64,000 nt of DNA, from positions 372,001-436,000 of the forward strand of contig LR134135.1 in the NCBI GenBank assembly GCA_900635465.1, read 5' to 3'. Both the position numbers and the translations under genes were made by a program. Below the pieces are notes generated by a model. The model searched no databases, was not told where the DNA came from, and was given only the letters and a program-made list of their open reading frames with translations. Origin of the DNA: Lelliottia amnigena (GTDB lineage Bacteria; Pseudomonadota; Gammaproteobacteria; Enterobacterales; Enterobacteriaceae). This document shows, one piece after another, positions 35,425-47,648 of this stretch (position 1 is its first letter; the number at the start of each line of letters is the position of its first letter).

Positions 35425-36367
35425 TGTGAGTAAGGCGAGCCTGCCTAAGGCGATTTTTTTGATGGGGCCTACGGCCTCCGGTAAAACGGCGTTAGCCATT
35501 GAGCTACGTAAAGTTTTGCCAGTAGAGTTGATTAGCGTCGATTCCGCCCTTATTTATCAAGGGATGGATGTCGGCACGGCGAAGCCAAATGCAGAAGAAC
35601 TGCATGCGGCACCGCACCGGTTGCTGGATATTCTCGACCCGGCGCAGGCGTATTCCGCAGCGGATTTCCGTCGCGATGCGCTCGCTGAGATGGCCGAGAT
35701 AACCGCGGCGGGACGGATACCGTTGTTGGTTGGCGGTACCATGCTTTACTTTAAGGCGCTGTTGGAGGGGTTATCACCTTTGCCATCAGCGGATCCTGAG
35801 GTAAGAGCCAAGATTGAGCAGCAGGCGGCAGAGCAGGGATGGGGCGCGTTGCATAAGCAACTGGAAGAGGTTGATCCGGTTGCCGCAGCACGGATTCATC
35901 CAAATGATCCGCAAAGGCTTTCCCGAGCACTGGAAGTTTTTTTCATTTCGGGTAAAACTTTAACGGAACTGACGCAAACGTCAGGCGAGGCTCTGCCGTA
36001 TCAGGTGCATCAGTTCGCCATCGCCCCGGCGAGCCGTGAACTGCTCCATCAGCGAATTGAGCAGCGTTTTCATCAGATGTTAGCTTCAGGTTTTGAAGCA
36101 GAAGTGCGGGCGTTATTTGCTCGCGGAGATTTGCATACGGACATGCCTTCCATTCGTTGTGTCGGATATCGCCAGATGTGGTCATACATTGAAGGTGAGA
36201 TCTCATACGATGAAATGGTTTACCGAGGTGTTTGCGCCACCAGACAGTTGGCGAAGCGGCAGATTACCTGGTTGCGTGGTTGGGAGGGGATTCACTGGTT
36301 AGACAGCGAAAAGCCTGAACAGTCATACAACGAAGTTTTACAGGTAGTGGGTGCTATCGCAGACTGA
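35417..36367 (+). CDS. miaA: tRNA dimethylallyltransferase MiaA
   Basis: A 316-residue enzyme that adds a dimethylallyl group to A37 of UNN-decoding tRNAs, the first step to ms2i6A. The P-loop GPTASGKT lies at about residues 17-24, followed by [18 protein letters not shown] and the tRNA-binding RCVGYRQMW region. The start overlaps mutL by 8 bp. hfq follows after an 85-bp gap that holds the promoter-like TGTGTACAATTAAG region. Confidence 0.97.
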   Translation: MSDVSKASLPKAIFLMGPTASGKTALAIELRKVLPVELISVDSALIYQGMDVGTAKPNAEELHAAPHRLLDILDPAQAYSAADFRRDALAEMAEITAAGRIPLLVGGTMLYFKALLEGLSPLPSADPEVRAKIEQQAAEQGWGALHKQLEEVDPVAAARIHPNDPQRLSRALEVFFISGKTLTELTQTSGEALPYQVHQFAIAPASRELLHQRIEQRFHQMLASGFEAEVRALFARGDLHTDMPSIRCVGYRQMWSYIEGEISYDEMVYRGVCATRQLAKRQITWLRGWEGIHWLDSEKPEQSYNEVLQVVGAIAD

Positions 36368-36440
36368 GTGTGTACAATTAAGTCGTACCGTGCGCAATTT
36401 TTCAGAATCGCAAGGTTCTAAGTACAAAACAAACATATAA

Positions 36441-36764
<324 letters not shown>

Positions 36765-36839
36765 GGTTGCGGGCTGTTTTTCCACACGGGGAGCCAGGTC
36801 TTCTGCGTTCCCCGCTGATTTATACTGAGGATAATACGC

Positions 36840-38121
36840 TTGTTTGACCGTTATGATGCCGGTGAGCATGCGGTGCTGGTACACATCTATTTTACGCAAG
36901 ACAAAGATAAAGAAGATCTCGAGGAGTTTGAAGCTCTGGTCTCTTCCGCTGGCGTCGAAGCAATGCAGGTGATTACCGGTAGTCGTAAAGCACCGCACCC
37001 CGAAGTTTTTTGTAGGCGAAGGTAAAGCAATCGAAATTGCGGAAGCCGTAAAAGCAACCGGCGCGTCAGTCGTGCTGTTTGATCATGCGTTGTCTCCGGC
37101 TCAAGAGCGTAACCTGGAAAGTCTGTGCGAATGTCGTGTTATTGACCGTACCGGCCTGATATTAGATATTTTTGCTCAGCGTGCACGTACCCACGAGGGG
37201 AAATTGCAGGTTGAGCTGGCGCAATTGCGTCATCTGGCAACGCGCCTTGTGCGGGGCTGGACCCACCTTGAAAGACAAAAAGGCGGTATTGGTTTGCGCG
37301 GCCCGGGTGAAACCCAGCTCGAAACTGACCGTCGATTACTGCGTGGTCGTATTACCCAGATCCTCTCACGACTGGCAAGAGTCGAGAAACAGCGTGAGCA
37401 AGGACGTCGTTCGCGAACCAAAGCTGACATCCCAACGGTGTCGCTGGTGGGGTATACCAATGCCGGTAAATCCACCCTGTTTAACCAGATTACGAATGCT
37501 GAAGTCTACGCCGCAGACCAGCTGTTTGCGACGCTCGACCCTACGCTTCGCCGTATTGATGTAGCGGACGTTGGCGAAACCGTGCTGGCGGATACCGTAG
37601 GGTTTATTCGTCATTTACCCCACGATTTGGTGGCTGCGTTTAAAGCGACCTTGCAGGAGACGCGTCAGGCGACCCTGCTGCTGCATATTATCGACGCCGC
37701 CGATTTCCGCGTGCAGGAAAATATTGATGCGGTGAATACCGTACTCGAAGAGATCGAAGCGGACGAGATCCCAACGCTGTTGGTGATGAATAAAATCGAT
37801 ATGCTCGAAGATTTCGAGCCGCGTATCGACAGAGATGATGAGAACAAACCGATTCGGGTCTGGCTGTCTGCGCAGACCGGAATTGGCGTGCCACTGCTTT
37901 TCCAGGCTTTAACAGAACGTCTTTCCGGTGAGGTTGCTCAGCACACGCTGCGTCTACCACCACAGGAAGGCAAGCTGCGTAGCCGGTTTTATCAACTTCA
38001 GGCGATAGAAAAAGAGTGGATGGAGGATGACGGCAGCGTGGGGATGCAGGTGCGTATGCCAATCGTTGACTGGCGTCGCCTCTGTAAACAAGAACCTACG
38101 TTGATCGACTACGTAGTCTGA
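36840..38121 (+). pseudogene. hflX: Ribosome-associated GTPase HflX, frameshifted
   Basis: A heat-shock GTPase that splits stalled 70S ribosomes. It begins at TTG 36840 (MFDRYDAGEHAVLVHIYF) after GAGG. At 36998-37001 the run CCCC has one C too many: E. coli-like [11 protein letters not shown] becomes HPEVFCRRR and stops at 37025. Downstream, [33 protein letters not shown] and the rest, including the GTPase motif GYTNAGKST and DTVGF, are intact to 38121. Removing one base restores 426 residues, the E. coli length. A shorter product could start inside the downstream frame (ATG or GTG near 37072), but it would lack the first ~75 residues. Confidence 0.88.
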
Positions 38122-38179
38122 TCAGATTAGGGTAGTCCTGAAGATATTCGCCCTTGCATAACAAATATGGAGCATATAC

Positions 38180-39445
38180 ATGGCGTGGAATCAGCCCGGT
38201 AATAACGGACAAGACCGCGACCCGTGGGGAAGCAGCAATAATCAAGGCGGCAACTCTGGGGGAAATGGCAACAAAGGTGGTCGCGAGCAGGGGCCTCCTG
38301 ATCTGGACGATATCTTCCGCAAGCTAAGCAAAAAGCTTGGCGGTTTTGGTGGAAAGGGTTCCGGTTCGGGTTCCGGCGGAAATGCCCCACAGGGGCCGCG
38401 CCCGCATATTGGTGGCCGCGTAGTGAGCATTGTTGCCGCTGCCGTGGTGATCATTTGGGCTGCCAGCGGTTTCTACACCATTAAAGAAGCGGAGCGCGGT
38501 GTTGTTACTCGCTTCGGCAAGTTTAGCCATCTGGTTGAACCGGGTCTGAACTGGAAGCCAACGTTTGTCGATAACGTGACTGCGGTCAACGTAGAATCGG
38601 TTCGTGAACTGGCGGCGTCCGGCGTGATGCTGACCTCTGACGAGAACGTGGTTCGCGTCGAGATGAACGTGCAGTATCGCGTAACCGATCCACAGCATTA
38701 TCTGTTTAGTGTGACCAGCGCGGACGATAGCCTGCGTCAGGCGACGGACAGTGCGCTTCGTGGTGTGATCGGTAAATACACCATGGACCGTATTCTGACT
38801 GAAGGTCGTACCGTTATTCGTAGCGATACCCAGCGCGAGCTGGAAGAGACCATTCGTCCATACAACATGGGTATCACCCTGCTGGACGTCAACTTCCAGG
38901 CTGCTCGTCCGCCGGAAGAGGTGAAAGCTGCGTTTGATGATGCGATTTCCGCACGTGAGAATGAGCAGCAGTACATCCGTGAAGCAGAAGCCTACACCAA
39001 TGAAGTTCAGCCACGTGCTAACGGTCAGGCGCAGCGTATCCTCGAAGAGGCGCGTGCGTATAAGACTCAGACCGTGCTGGAAGCGCAGGGTGAAGTAGCC
39101 CGCTTTGCTAAGCTCCTGCCTGAATATAAAGCCGCTCCGGAAATTACCCGTGAACGTCTGTATATCGAAACCATGGAGAAAGTGCTGAGCCATACCCGTA
39201 AAGTGCTGGTGAATGACAGCAAAGGTGGCAACCTGATGGTTCTGCCGCTGGACCAGATGCTGAAAGGCGGTAATGCGTCCGGCGCAAAACAGGATAATAG
39301 CGGAGCCAACAATTTGCTGCGCCTGCCTCCTGCGTCCGGGAGCAACTCTAACGCCAAAAACACGTCGTCTTCAACCGATGGTGACATCATGGACCAACGT
39401 CGCGCTAACGCGCAGCGTAACGACAGCCAGCGTCAGGGGGAATAA
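38180..39445 (+). CDS. hflK: FtsH regulator HflK
   Basis: A 421-residue SPFH/prohibitin-family protein forming, with HflC, a large periplasmic complex around the FtsH protease. A glycine-rich N-terminus (about 1-75), one membrane helix (about 78-98, IVAAAVVIIWAASGFYTI), the SPFH domain and a coiled-coil, then a polar, asparagine-rich tail. Third-to-last in the hflXKC group; hflC follows after 2 bp. Confidence 0.96.
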   Translation: MAWNQPGNNGQDRDPWGSSNNQGGNSGGNGNKGGREQGPPDLDDIFRKLSKKLGGFGGKGSGSGSGGNAPQGPRPHIGGRVVSIVAAAVVIIWAASGFYTIKEAERGVVTRFGKFSHLVEPGLNWKPTFVDNVTAVNVESVRELAASGVMLTSDENVVRVEMNVQYRVTDPQHYLFSVTSADDSLRQATDSALRGVIGKYTMDRILTEGRTVIRSDTQRELEETIRPYNMGITLLDVNFQAARPPEEVKAAFDDAISARENEQQYIREAEAYTNEVQPRANGQAQRILEEARAYKTQTVLEAQGEVARFAKLLPEYKAAPEITRERLYIETMEKVLSHTRKVLVNDSKGGNLMVLPLDQMLKGGNASGAKQDNSGANNLLRLPPASGSNSNAKNTSSSTDGDIMDQRRANAQRNDSQRQGE

Positions 39446-39447
39446 CG

Positions 39448-40452
39448 ATGCGTAAGTCAGTTATTGCGATTATTATCATCGTGCTGGTAGTGCTTTATGC
39501 CTCAATCTTTGTAGTGAAAGAGGGCGAACGCGGTATCACCATGCGCTTCGGCAAAGTTCTGCGTGACGATGAAAACAAACCGCTGGTTTTCGAGCCGGGT
39601 CTGCACTTCAAGCTCCCGATGATCGAATCAGTGAAAATGCTCGACGCCCGTATCCAGACCATGGATAACCAGGCCGATCGTTTCGTGACCAAAGAGAAAA
39701 AAGACCTGATCGTCGATTCTTATATCAAATGGCGTATCAGCGATTTTAGCCGCTACTATCTGGCAACGGGCGGCGGTGACGTCTCTCAGGCAGAAGTGCT
39801 GCTGAAACGTAAGTTCTCTGACCGTCTGCGTTCTGAAATTGGTCGCCTGGATGTAAAAGACATCGTAACCGATTCTCGTGGTCGTCTGACGATTGAAGTC
39901 CGTGATGCGCTGAACTCCGGTTCTGCGGGTACGGAAGACGAAGTCGCAACGCCAGCAGCAGATGATGCGATTGCGAAAGCGGCTGAACGTGTTCAGACCG
40001 AGACCAACGGCAAAGCGCCGGTAATCAACCCGAACAGTATGGCGGCGTTGGGTATCGAAGTTGTCGACGTGCGAATCAAGCAGATTAACCTTCCTACCGA
40101 AGTGTCCGAAGCGATCTACAACCGTATGCGCGCTGAGCGTGAAGCGGTCGCACGTCGCCACCGTTCACAAGGTCAGGAAGAAGCTGAAAAGCTGCGCGCA
40201 ACAGCCGATTATGAAGTGACGAAAACGCTGGCAGAATCTGAACGTCAGGGCCGCATCTTGCGCGGTGAAGGCGATGCAGAAGCTGCGAAACTGTTTGCGG
40301 ATGCATTCAGCCAGGATCCGGATTTCTATGCCTTTATCCGTAGCCTGCGTGCGTATGAAAACAGCTTCCAGAGCAACCAGGATGTGATGGTGCTCAGCCC
40401 GGATAGCGATTTCTTCCGTTATATGAAGACGCCAGGCAACGCCACGCGATAA
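39448..40452 (+). CDS. hflC: FtsH regulator HflC
   Basis: A 334-residue partner of HflK with an N-terminal signal-anchor (about residues 3-22), the SPFH domain and a long helical region. Length equals E. coli HflC. It starts 2 bp after the hflK stop, so the two are co-translated. A strong terminator follows. Confidence 0.96.
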   Translation: MRKSVIAIIIIVLVVLYASIFVVKEGERGITMRFGKVLRDDENKPLVFEPGLHFKLPMIESVKMLDARIQTMDNQADRFVTKEKKDLIVDSYIKWRISDFSRYYLATGGGDVSQAEVLLKRKFSDRLRSEIGRLDVKDIVTDSRGRLTIEVRDALNSGSAGTEDEVATPAADDAIAKAAERVQTETNGKAPVINPNSMAALGIEVVDVRIKQINLPTEVSEAIYNRMRAEREAVARRHRSQGQEEAEKLRATADYEVTKTLAESERQGRILRGEGDAEAAKLFADAFSQDPDFYAFIRSLRAYENSFQSNQDVMVLSPDSDFFRYMKTPGNATR

Positions 40453-40472
40453 ACTCAAATCCGTTTGAGTGA

Positions 40473-42122
<1,650 letters not shown>

Positions 42123-42136
42123 TTTTCGTGAATCCT

Positions 42137-42172
42137 GGCCTGCGGAGCGATCCGTAGGCCGGATAAACGCCG
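42137..42172. repeat. REP-like element after purA
   Basis: GGCCTGCGGAGCGATCCGTAGGCCGGATAA is a REP-type palindrome resembling the E. coli Y-REP (GTAGGCCGGATAAGGCG). It differs from the CCCTCTCCC family elsewhere in the window. No T tract follows, so it is not a standard terminator. Confidence 0.65.
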
Positions 42173-42313
42173 TTCCATCTGGTTTTTGTCCTCTGTTTCC
42201 GCTTTTACCCCTTTCCGTTTAAATAAATTCGCCGTTAACTATCTGGCTGGTTTATCATCATTATTGAATATCTCTGCGGTTACACCGCGTTTTTCCCTTT
42301 TCCTGAGGTTGAT

Positions 42314-42739
42314 GTGCAGTTAACGAGTTTCACCGATTACGGCTTACGTGCGCTGATTTACATGGCGTCGTTGCCACAAGGGCAGATGACCAGTATCTCT
42401 CAAGTTACAGAGGTCTACGGCGTGTCCCGTAATCATATGGTCAAAATAATCAATCAACTTAGCCGTGCGGGATACGTGACTGCCGTCCGCGGGAAAAACG
42501 GGGGAATTCGTCTCGGTAAGCCCGCACAGAGTATTCGTGTAGGGGACGTGGTGCGCGAACTGGAGCCGCTGTCTCTGGTGAATTGCAGCAGCGACTTTTG
42601 CCACATCACCCCCGCATGCCGCCTGAAACAGGCACTTTCTAAGGCTGTGCAAAGTTTCCTTATGGAACTGGATAACTACACGCTGGCCGATTTGGTTGAA
42701 GAGAATCAACCGCTGTATAAATTATTGCTGGTGGAATGA
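42314..42739 (+). CDS. nsrR: Nitric-oxide-sensing repressor NsrR
   Basis: A 141-residue Rrf2-family repressor with an N-terminal winged helix and an iron-sulfur cluster held by Cys91, Cys96 and Cys102 ([12 protein letters not shown]). Nitric oxide destroys the cluster and frees genes such as hmp and ytfE. The GTG at 42314 gives the E. coli N-terminus [21 protein letters not shown] lies upstream. It is followed 38 bp later by rnr, as in E. coli. A matching operator lies upstream of ytfE in this window. Confidence 0.96.
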   Translation: MQLTSFTDYGLRALIYMASLPQGQMTSISQVTEVYGVSRNHMVKIINQLSRAGYVTAVRGKNGGIRLGKPAQSIRVGDVVRELEPLSLVNCSSDFCHITPACRLKQALSKAVQSFLMELDNYTLADLVEENQPLYKLLLVE

Positions 42740-42777
42740 AGAAAACTTTCGCCGGAGCTGACAACGGAGGAACCGCT

Positions 42778-45243
42778 ATGTCACATGATCCTTTCCAGGA
42801 CCGCGAAGCAGAAAAGTACGCGAATCCTATCCCAAGCCGCGAGTTCATCATCGAACACTTAACAAAACGCGAAAAACCCGCCAATCGTGAAGAACTTGCC
42901 GTTGAATTAAATATAGAAGGTGAAGAGCAAATTGAAGCCCTTCGCCGCCGTCTGCGCGCTATGGAGCGTGACGGTCAGTTGGTCTTTACCCGCCGCCAGT
43001 GCTATGCACTGCCAGAACGTCTCGACCTGCTGAAAGGCGTCGTTATCGGTCACCGCGATGGTTACGGCTTCCTGCGCGTCGAAGGGCGTAAAGACGATCT
43101 GTACCTTTCCTCTGAACAGATGAAAATGTGCATCCACGGCGACCAGATTTTGGCTCAGCCACTGGGGGCCGATCGTAAAGGCCGTCGCGAAGCGCGTGTA
43201 GTGCGTGTGCTGGTGCCAAAAAACAGCCAGATTGTCGGTCGTTACTTTACCGATGCCGGTGTGGGCTTTGTGGTGCCTGACGACAGCCGTATGAGCTTCG
43301 ACATCCTCATCCCACCGGAAGAGGTGATGGGCGCGCGAATGGGCTTTGTGGTAGTGGTTGAACTCACCCAACGCCCAACGCGCCGCACCAAAGCGATCGG
43401 TAAAATCGTAGAAGTGCTGGGCGATAACATGGGTACCAGCATGGCCGTTGACATGGCGCTGCGTACGCATGAAATACCTTACGTCTGGCCGCATGCGGTG
43501 GAAGAGCAGGTCAAAGACCTGAAAGAACAGGTGCCAGAAGAGGCCAAAGTCGGTCGCGTGGACTTGCGTGATTTGCCGCTGGTGACCATCGATGGCGAAG
43601 ATGCGCGTGACTTCGATGACGCCGTGTTCTGCGAGAAGAAACGCGGCGGCGGCTGGCGTTTGTGGGTGGCGATTGCTGACGTCAGCTATTATGTTCGCCC
43701 TAACACGCCGCTCGATGCCGAAGCGCGCAGTCGCGGTACGTCGGTGTACTTCCCGTCGCAGGTCGTGCCGATGCTGCCAGAAGTGCTCTCCAATGGCCTG
43801 TGTTCTCTGAACCCGCAGGTTGACAGGCTGTGTATGGTCTGCGAAATGACCATCTCCACCAAAGGGCGCTTAACCGGCTACAAATTCTATGAAGCGGTGA
43901 TGAGCTCTCATGCCCGTCTGACCTACACCAAGGTCTGGCATATGCTGCAGGGCGATCAGGAGTTGCGCGAGCAGTATGCGCCGCTGGTCAAACACATCGA
44001 AGAGCTGCACCATCTCTACAAAACCCTGGAGCAAGCGCGTGAAGAGCGCGGCGGGATCTCCTTTGAGAGTGAAGAAGCCAAATTCATCTTTAACGCTGAG
44101 CGCCGTATCGAACGTATCGAGCAGACCCAGCGTAACGATGCGCACAAGCTTATCGAAGAGTGCATGATTTTAGCCAACATCTCGGCGGCGCGTTTCGTTG
44201 AGAAAGCCAAAGAGCCTGCGCTGTTCCGTATCCACGATAAGCCGACGACCGAAGCCATCACCTCTTTCCGTTCAGTGCTGGCAGAGCTGGGTCTTGAGCT
44301 GCCGGGCGGTAGCAAGCCAGAGCCGCGCGATTATGCCGAACTCTTGACCGCGATCGCCGATCGTCCTGATGCAGAAATGCTGCAAACCATGCTGCTGCGT
44401 TCGATGAAACAGGCGATTTACGATCCGGAAAACCGCGGTCACTTTGGCCTGGCGCTGCAGTCATACGCGCACTTTACTTCACCGATCCGTCGTTATCCGG
44501 ATCTGTCGCTGCACCGCGCCCTTAAATATCTGGTGGCGCAAGAGCAGGGGCATAAGGGCAACACCACCGAAACCGGCGGCTACCATTATTCCATGGAAGA
44601 GGTGCTGCAATTGGGTCAGCACTGTTCCATGGCGGAACGTCGCGCCGATGAAGCAACGCGTGATGTTGCTGACTGGCTGAAGTGTGACTTTATGCTGGAT
44701 CAGGTGGGTAACGTCTTTAAAGGCGTGATCGCCAGCGTGACCGGTTTTGGTTTCTTCGTCCGTCTCGATGAGCTGTTCATTGATGGTCTGGTGCATGTCT
44801 CCTCGCTGGACAACGATTACTATCGTTACGACCAGGTAGGACAGCGTCTGACCGGTGAGTCCGGCGGTCAAACGTATCGTCTGGGCGATCGCGTCGAAGT
44901 GCGCGTTGAAGCCGTGAACATGGACGAACGTAAGATTGATTTCAGCCTGATTTCAAGCGAACGCGCGCCGCGTAATGTGGGTAAAACCGCGCGTGAAAGT
45001 GCGAAAAAAGGGTCTGGCGGTAAGAGCAACGGCAAACGTCGTCAGTCCGGCAAAAAGGTGAACTTCGAGCCAGACAGCGCTTTCCGGGGTGACAAAGGCA
45101 AAGCGGCACCTAAACAGCCAAAATCTCCGCAAGCCCCAAAAGCGAAAGCGGAGAAAGGCGCGAAAAAACCGTCGGCTAAAACGCAAAAAATAGCTGCTGC
45201 CACCAAAGCAAAACGCGCAGCGAAGAAAAAAATCGCTGAGTAA
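42778..45243 (+). CDS. rnr: Exoribonuclease R
   Basis: An 821-residue processive 3'-5' exonuclease able to unwind structured RNA, important in cold shock and trans-translation. Order: N-terminal helix-turn-helix (about 20-80), two cold-shock/OB domains, the RNB catalytic domain with conserved aspartates in [13 protein letters not shown], an S1 domain (about 640-725, [15 protein letters not shown]) and a lysine-rich tail. The ATG at 42778 follows GGAGG and matches E. coli MSQDPFQ. The tail is slightly longer than in E. coli (813 residues). Confidence 0.96.
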   Translation: MSHDPFQDREAEKYANPIPSREFIIEHLTKREKPANREELAVELNIEGEEQIEALRRRLRAMERDGQLVFTRRQCYALPERLDLLKGVVIGHRDGYGFLRVEGRKDDLYLSSEQMKMCIHGDQILAQPLGADRKGRREARVVRVLVPKNSQIVGRYFTDAGVGFVVPDDSRMSFDILIPPEEVMGARMGFVVVVELTQRPTRRTKAIGKIVEVLGDNMGTSMAVDMALRTHEIPYVWPHAVEEQVKDLKEQVPEEAKVGRVDLRDLPLVTIDGEDARDFDDAVFCEKKRGGGWRLWVAIADVSYYVRPNTPLDAEARSRGTSVYFPSQVVPMLPEVLSNGLCSLNPQVDRLCMVCEMTISTKGRLTGYKFYEAVMSSHARLTYTKVWHMLQGDQELREQYAPLVKHIEELHHLYKTLEQAREERGGISFESEEAKFIFNAERRIERIEQTQRNDAHKLIEECMILANISAARFVEKAKEPALFRIHDKPTTEAITSFRSVLAELGLELPGGSKPEPRDYAELLTAIADRPDAEMLQTMLLRSMKQAIYDPENRGHFGLALQSYAHFTSPIRRYPDLSLHRALKYLVAQEQGHKGNTTETGGYHYSMEEVLQLGQHCSMAERRADEATRDVADWLKCDFMLDQVGNVFKGVIASVTGFGFFVRLDELFIDGLVHVSSLDNDYYRYDQVGQRLTGESGGQTYRLGDRVEVRVEAVNMDERKIDFSLISSERAPRNVGKTARESAKKGSGGKSNGKRRQSGKKVNFEPDSAFRGDKGKAAPKQPKSPQAPKAKAEKGAKKPSAKTQKIAAATKAKRAAKKKIAE

Positions 45244-45274
45244 TTTTTACCCTCATTCCCTTGGAAGCATTTCC

Positions 45275-45310
45275 GCCCTCTCCCTGTGGGAGAGGGCCGG
45301 GGTGAGGGGA
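45275..45310. repeat. REP-like palindrome between rnr and rlmB
   Basis: CCCTCTCCC-TGT-GGGAGAGGG followed by CCGGGGTGAGGGG. This is the clearest copy of the REP family in the window: palindrome plus GGGGTGAGGG tail. It lies 30 bp after the rnr stop, within the nsrR-rnr-rlmB run. Confidence 0.8.
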
Positions 45311-45342
45311 ATCCGTTAACAGAGTGAAAGACGAGTCCATTA

Positions 45343-46077
45343 ATGAGTGAAATGATTTACGGCATCCATGCGGTGCAGGCCCTGCTGGAGCGCGCTCCAG
45401 AGCGTTTTCAGGAAGTGTTTATTCTGAAAGGCCGTGAGGACAAACGTCTGCTCCCGCTGATCCATGCGCTTGAAGCTCAGGGCGTAGTGATTCAGCTGGC
45501 CAGCCGTCAGTTCCTCGACGAGAAAAGTGAAGGCGCGGTACACCAGGGGATCATTGCCCGTGCGAAACCGGGTCGTCAGTACCAGGAAAACGATCTGCCG
45601 GATTTGATTGCCCAGTTGGATAACCCGTTCTTCCTGATCCTCGACGGCGTGACCGATCCGCACAACCTCGGCGCGTGTCTGCGTAGTGCTGATGCAGCAG
45701 GTGTGCATGCGGTGATCGTTCCACGAGATCGTGCGGCACAGCTGAATGCGACGGCGAAGAAAGTGGCCTGTGGCGCAGCGGAAAACGTTCCGTTGATCCG
45801 CGTGACCAATCTGGCGCGCACCATGCGTCAGCTGCAGGAAGAGAATATCTGGATCGTTGGTACGGCGGGTGAAGCCGATCATACCGTTTATCAGAGTAAA
45901 ATGACCGGCCGTCTGGCGCTGGTGATGGGTGCAGAAGGCGAAGGTATGCGTCGTCTGACTCGCGAGCATTGCGATGAGCTGATTAGCATCCCGATGGCGG
46001 GGAGCGTGTCGTCTCTGAACGTCTCCGTTGCGACAGGTATTTGCCTGTTTGAAGCGGTTCGTCAGCGCACGAAATAA
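45343..46077 (+). CDS. rlmB: 23S rRNA Gm2251 2'-O-methyltransferase RlmB
   Basis: A 244-residue SPOUT-fold methyltransferase. The N-terminal RNA-binding domain (about 1-75) resembles L7Ae/L30e folds. The C-terminal knot domain holds [32 protein letters not shown] and [22 protein letters not shown] (motifs 1-3). One residue longer than E. coli. A strong terminator follows. Confidence 0.96.
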   Translation: MSEMIYGIHAVQALLERAPERFQEVFILKGREDKRLLPLIHALEAQGVVIQLASRQFLDEKSEGAVHQGIIARAKPGRQYQENDLPDLIAQLDNPFFLILDGVTDPHNLGACLRSADAAGVHAVIVPRDRAAQLNATAKKVACGAAENVPLIRVTNLARTMRQLQEENIWIVGTAGEADHTVYQSKMTGRLALVMGAEGEGMRRLTREHCDELISIPMAGSVSSLNVSVATGICLFEAVRQRTK

Positions 46078-46115
46078 ACAGTAAGGCCGTCCACAGGACG
46101 GCCTTACTGTTTTCT
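46078..46115. terminator. Terminator after rlmB
   Basis: AACAGTAAGGCCGTCC-ACA-GGACGGCCTTACTGTTTT: a perfect 16-bp stem, with T4-C-T3 after it on the plus strand. The convergent MFS gene ends 50 bp further on and may use it too. Confidence 0.9.
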
Positions 46116-46118
46116 TTC

Positions 46119-46149
46119 TTTCCCACTGGGAAAGCGCCGGAGTGAGGGC
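46119..46149. repeat. Degenerate REP-like palindrome
   Basis: TTTCCCACTGGGAAA followed by GCGCCGGAGTGAGGG, a shortened relative of the CCCTCTCCC REP family with the GTGAGGG tail kept. It lies between rlmB and the MFS gene. Confidence 0.5.
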
Positions 46150-46166
46150 CCCAGACGGTGGCAACC

Positions 46167-47456
46167 TTACTCCTCTAACGACCGCAAATGGTCATCTTTA
46201 TTGAGCGTCATCAGCGCCGCCATGCTGACCACCGCCGTCGCCATCACGTAGTACGCCGGAATATCGAGATTCCCCGTCTGTTTGATCAAGCCTGTTATGA
46301 TTAAGCCCGCACAGCCTGAGAAAATCGCGTTCGACAGCGAATACGCCAGTCCAAGCCCTGTGTAACGCACGCGCGTCGGGAACATCTCCGAGAGCATTGC
46401 AGGCCCTGGCCCTGCCAGCATCCCCACCAGTCCGCCAGCAATCAGAACCACAATGGCTTTAATGGCCAGCGTGCTGGATTCTGCCTGCAACACTTTGAGC
46501 AGCGGCAGCGCCAGAATCAGTAATAGCCCAGTGGCGATGAGCATCACCGTGCGCCGACCGATTTTGTCGCTCAATATCCCCGATGGAATAATGGTCAGCG
46601 CAAATCCGACATTCGAGATCACGGCAATCAGCAGCGCCTGGTTAAAGCCAGTATGCAGCGCCGACTGTAAATAGGTGGGCATGATGACCAGATAGGTATA
46701 GCCCGCAGCCGACCACACCATCACGCGTCCTATCCCCATCACGATCGCTTTGAGCGTTTCCGCAGTCTGCGCCTTCGCAACGACCGGTTTTTCCTGCTGT
46801 TTCACAAAGCTTGGCGTCTCTTCCATGCTCACCCGCAGCCACAGGGCGACCACGCCCATCGGCAGCGCGAGGAAGAACGGAATGCGCCAGCCCCAGTCAT
46901 GCAGCGCTTCGGGCGTGAGGACGGCGGAAAGCAGCGCCACGATCCCCGCACCGGCTAGTAGACCCAGTGCCACGGTAAAGGACTGCCACGCACCGTAAAG
47001 CCCGCGTTTGCCGCGTGGAGCGAATTCGGTCATCAGCGACACCGCGCCGCCGTATTCACCACCCGCAAACAGCCCCTGTAAAATGCGCAGACCGGTGATA
47101 ATCAGCGGAGCGGCAATGCCAATACTGGCGTAGACCGGCACGACACCAATCGCCGCCGTCGCGAGGGTCATCAGCACCAATACGATGATCAGTGTCGGCT
47201 TACGCCCAATACGGTCGCCTATTCGCCCGAACACCACCGCGCCCAACGGGCGGAAGAAAAACGCAATCGCGAACGAAGCGTAGGTGAGAATCAGGCCGGT
47301 TGTTCCCGCTTCACCTTCAAGCTGGAAGAAATTTTTCGCAATAACGGTGGCCATAAAGCCATACACCGCAAACTCATACCATTCGATAAAGTTACCAATA
47401 GAGCCTGCAATTAAAGCGCGCTTATGCGCATCCGGCGCACGTTGGGAAGATTGCAT
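46167..47456 (-). CDS. MFS metabolite:proton symporter (MHS family)
   Basis: A 429-residue inner-membrane transporter with 12 predicted helices. The N-terminal IGNFIEWYEFAVYG and GDRIGRKPTLIIVL motifs mark the metabolite:H+ symporter group (ProP, KgtP, ShiA, citrate carriers). The substrate cannot be assigned. E. coli has yjfI-yjfM and yjfC at this place between rlmB and aidB, so this gene occupies a replaced segment. A good CRP-like site lies about 80 bp upstream, consistent with a catabolite-controlled carbon or osmolyte carrier. Confidence 0.85.
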   Translation of the reverse strand: MQSSQRAPDAHKRALIAGSIGNFIEWYEFAVYGFMATVIAKNFFQLEGEAGTTGLILTYASFAIAFFFRPLGAVVFGRIGDRIGRKPTLIIVLVLMTLATAAIGVVPVYASIGIAAPLIITGLRILQGLFAGGEYGGAVSLMTEFAPRGKRGLYGAWQSFTVALGLLAGAGIVALLSAVLTPEALHDWGWRIPFFLALPMGVVALWLRVSMEETPSFVKQQEKPVVAKAQTAETLKAIVMGIGRVMVWSAAGYTYLVIMPTYLQSALHTGFNQALLIAVISNVGFALTIIPSGILSDKIGRRTVMLIATGLLLILALPLLKVLQAESSTLAIKAIVVLIAGGLVGMLAGPGPAMLSEMFPTRVRYTGLGLAYSLSNAIFSGCAGLIITGLIKQTGNLDIPAYYVMATAVVSMAALMTLNKDDHLRSLEE

Positions 47457-47531
47457 AATGATTCTCTTCTGGAAGGTGAGAATAAATTATTCAACAGAAT
47501 CGCCGGAGTGAAATAGTTTATTCTTATATTG

Positions 47532-47547
47532 TGTGACCTGTTTCACG
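47532..47547. promoter_or_regulatory. CRP-like site between the MFS gene and aidB
   Basis: TGTGA-CCTGTT-TCACG matches nine of ten conserved CRP positions. It lies 76 bp upstream of the MFS start codon and about 100 bp upstream of aidB; the closer fit is activation of the MFS gene. Confidence 0.6.
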
Positions 47548-47648
47548 AATGATCTCAGCAAGATCGCTGCCTTGTGACCCGACTCCCATGCAGCCTTCGC
47601 GCAGGTTGTCCATAATGACCTTCATTGCCATTGAAGGAGGGACGCACC

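Noticed and set aside
37072..38121. Independent short HflX as the true gene
   Set aside because: The upstream 61 codons match the HflX N-terminus and one base restores exactly 426 residues, so a frameshift is simpler.
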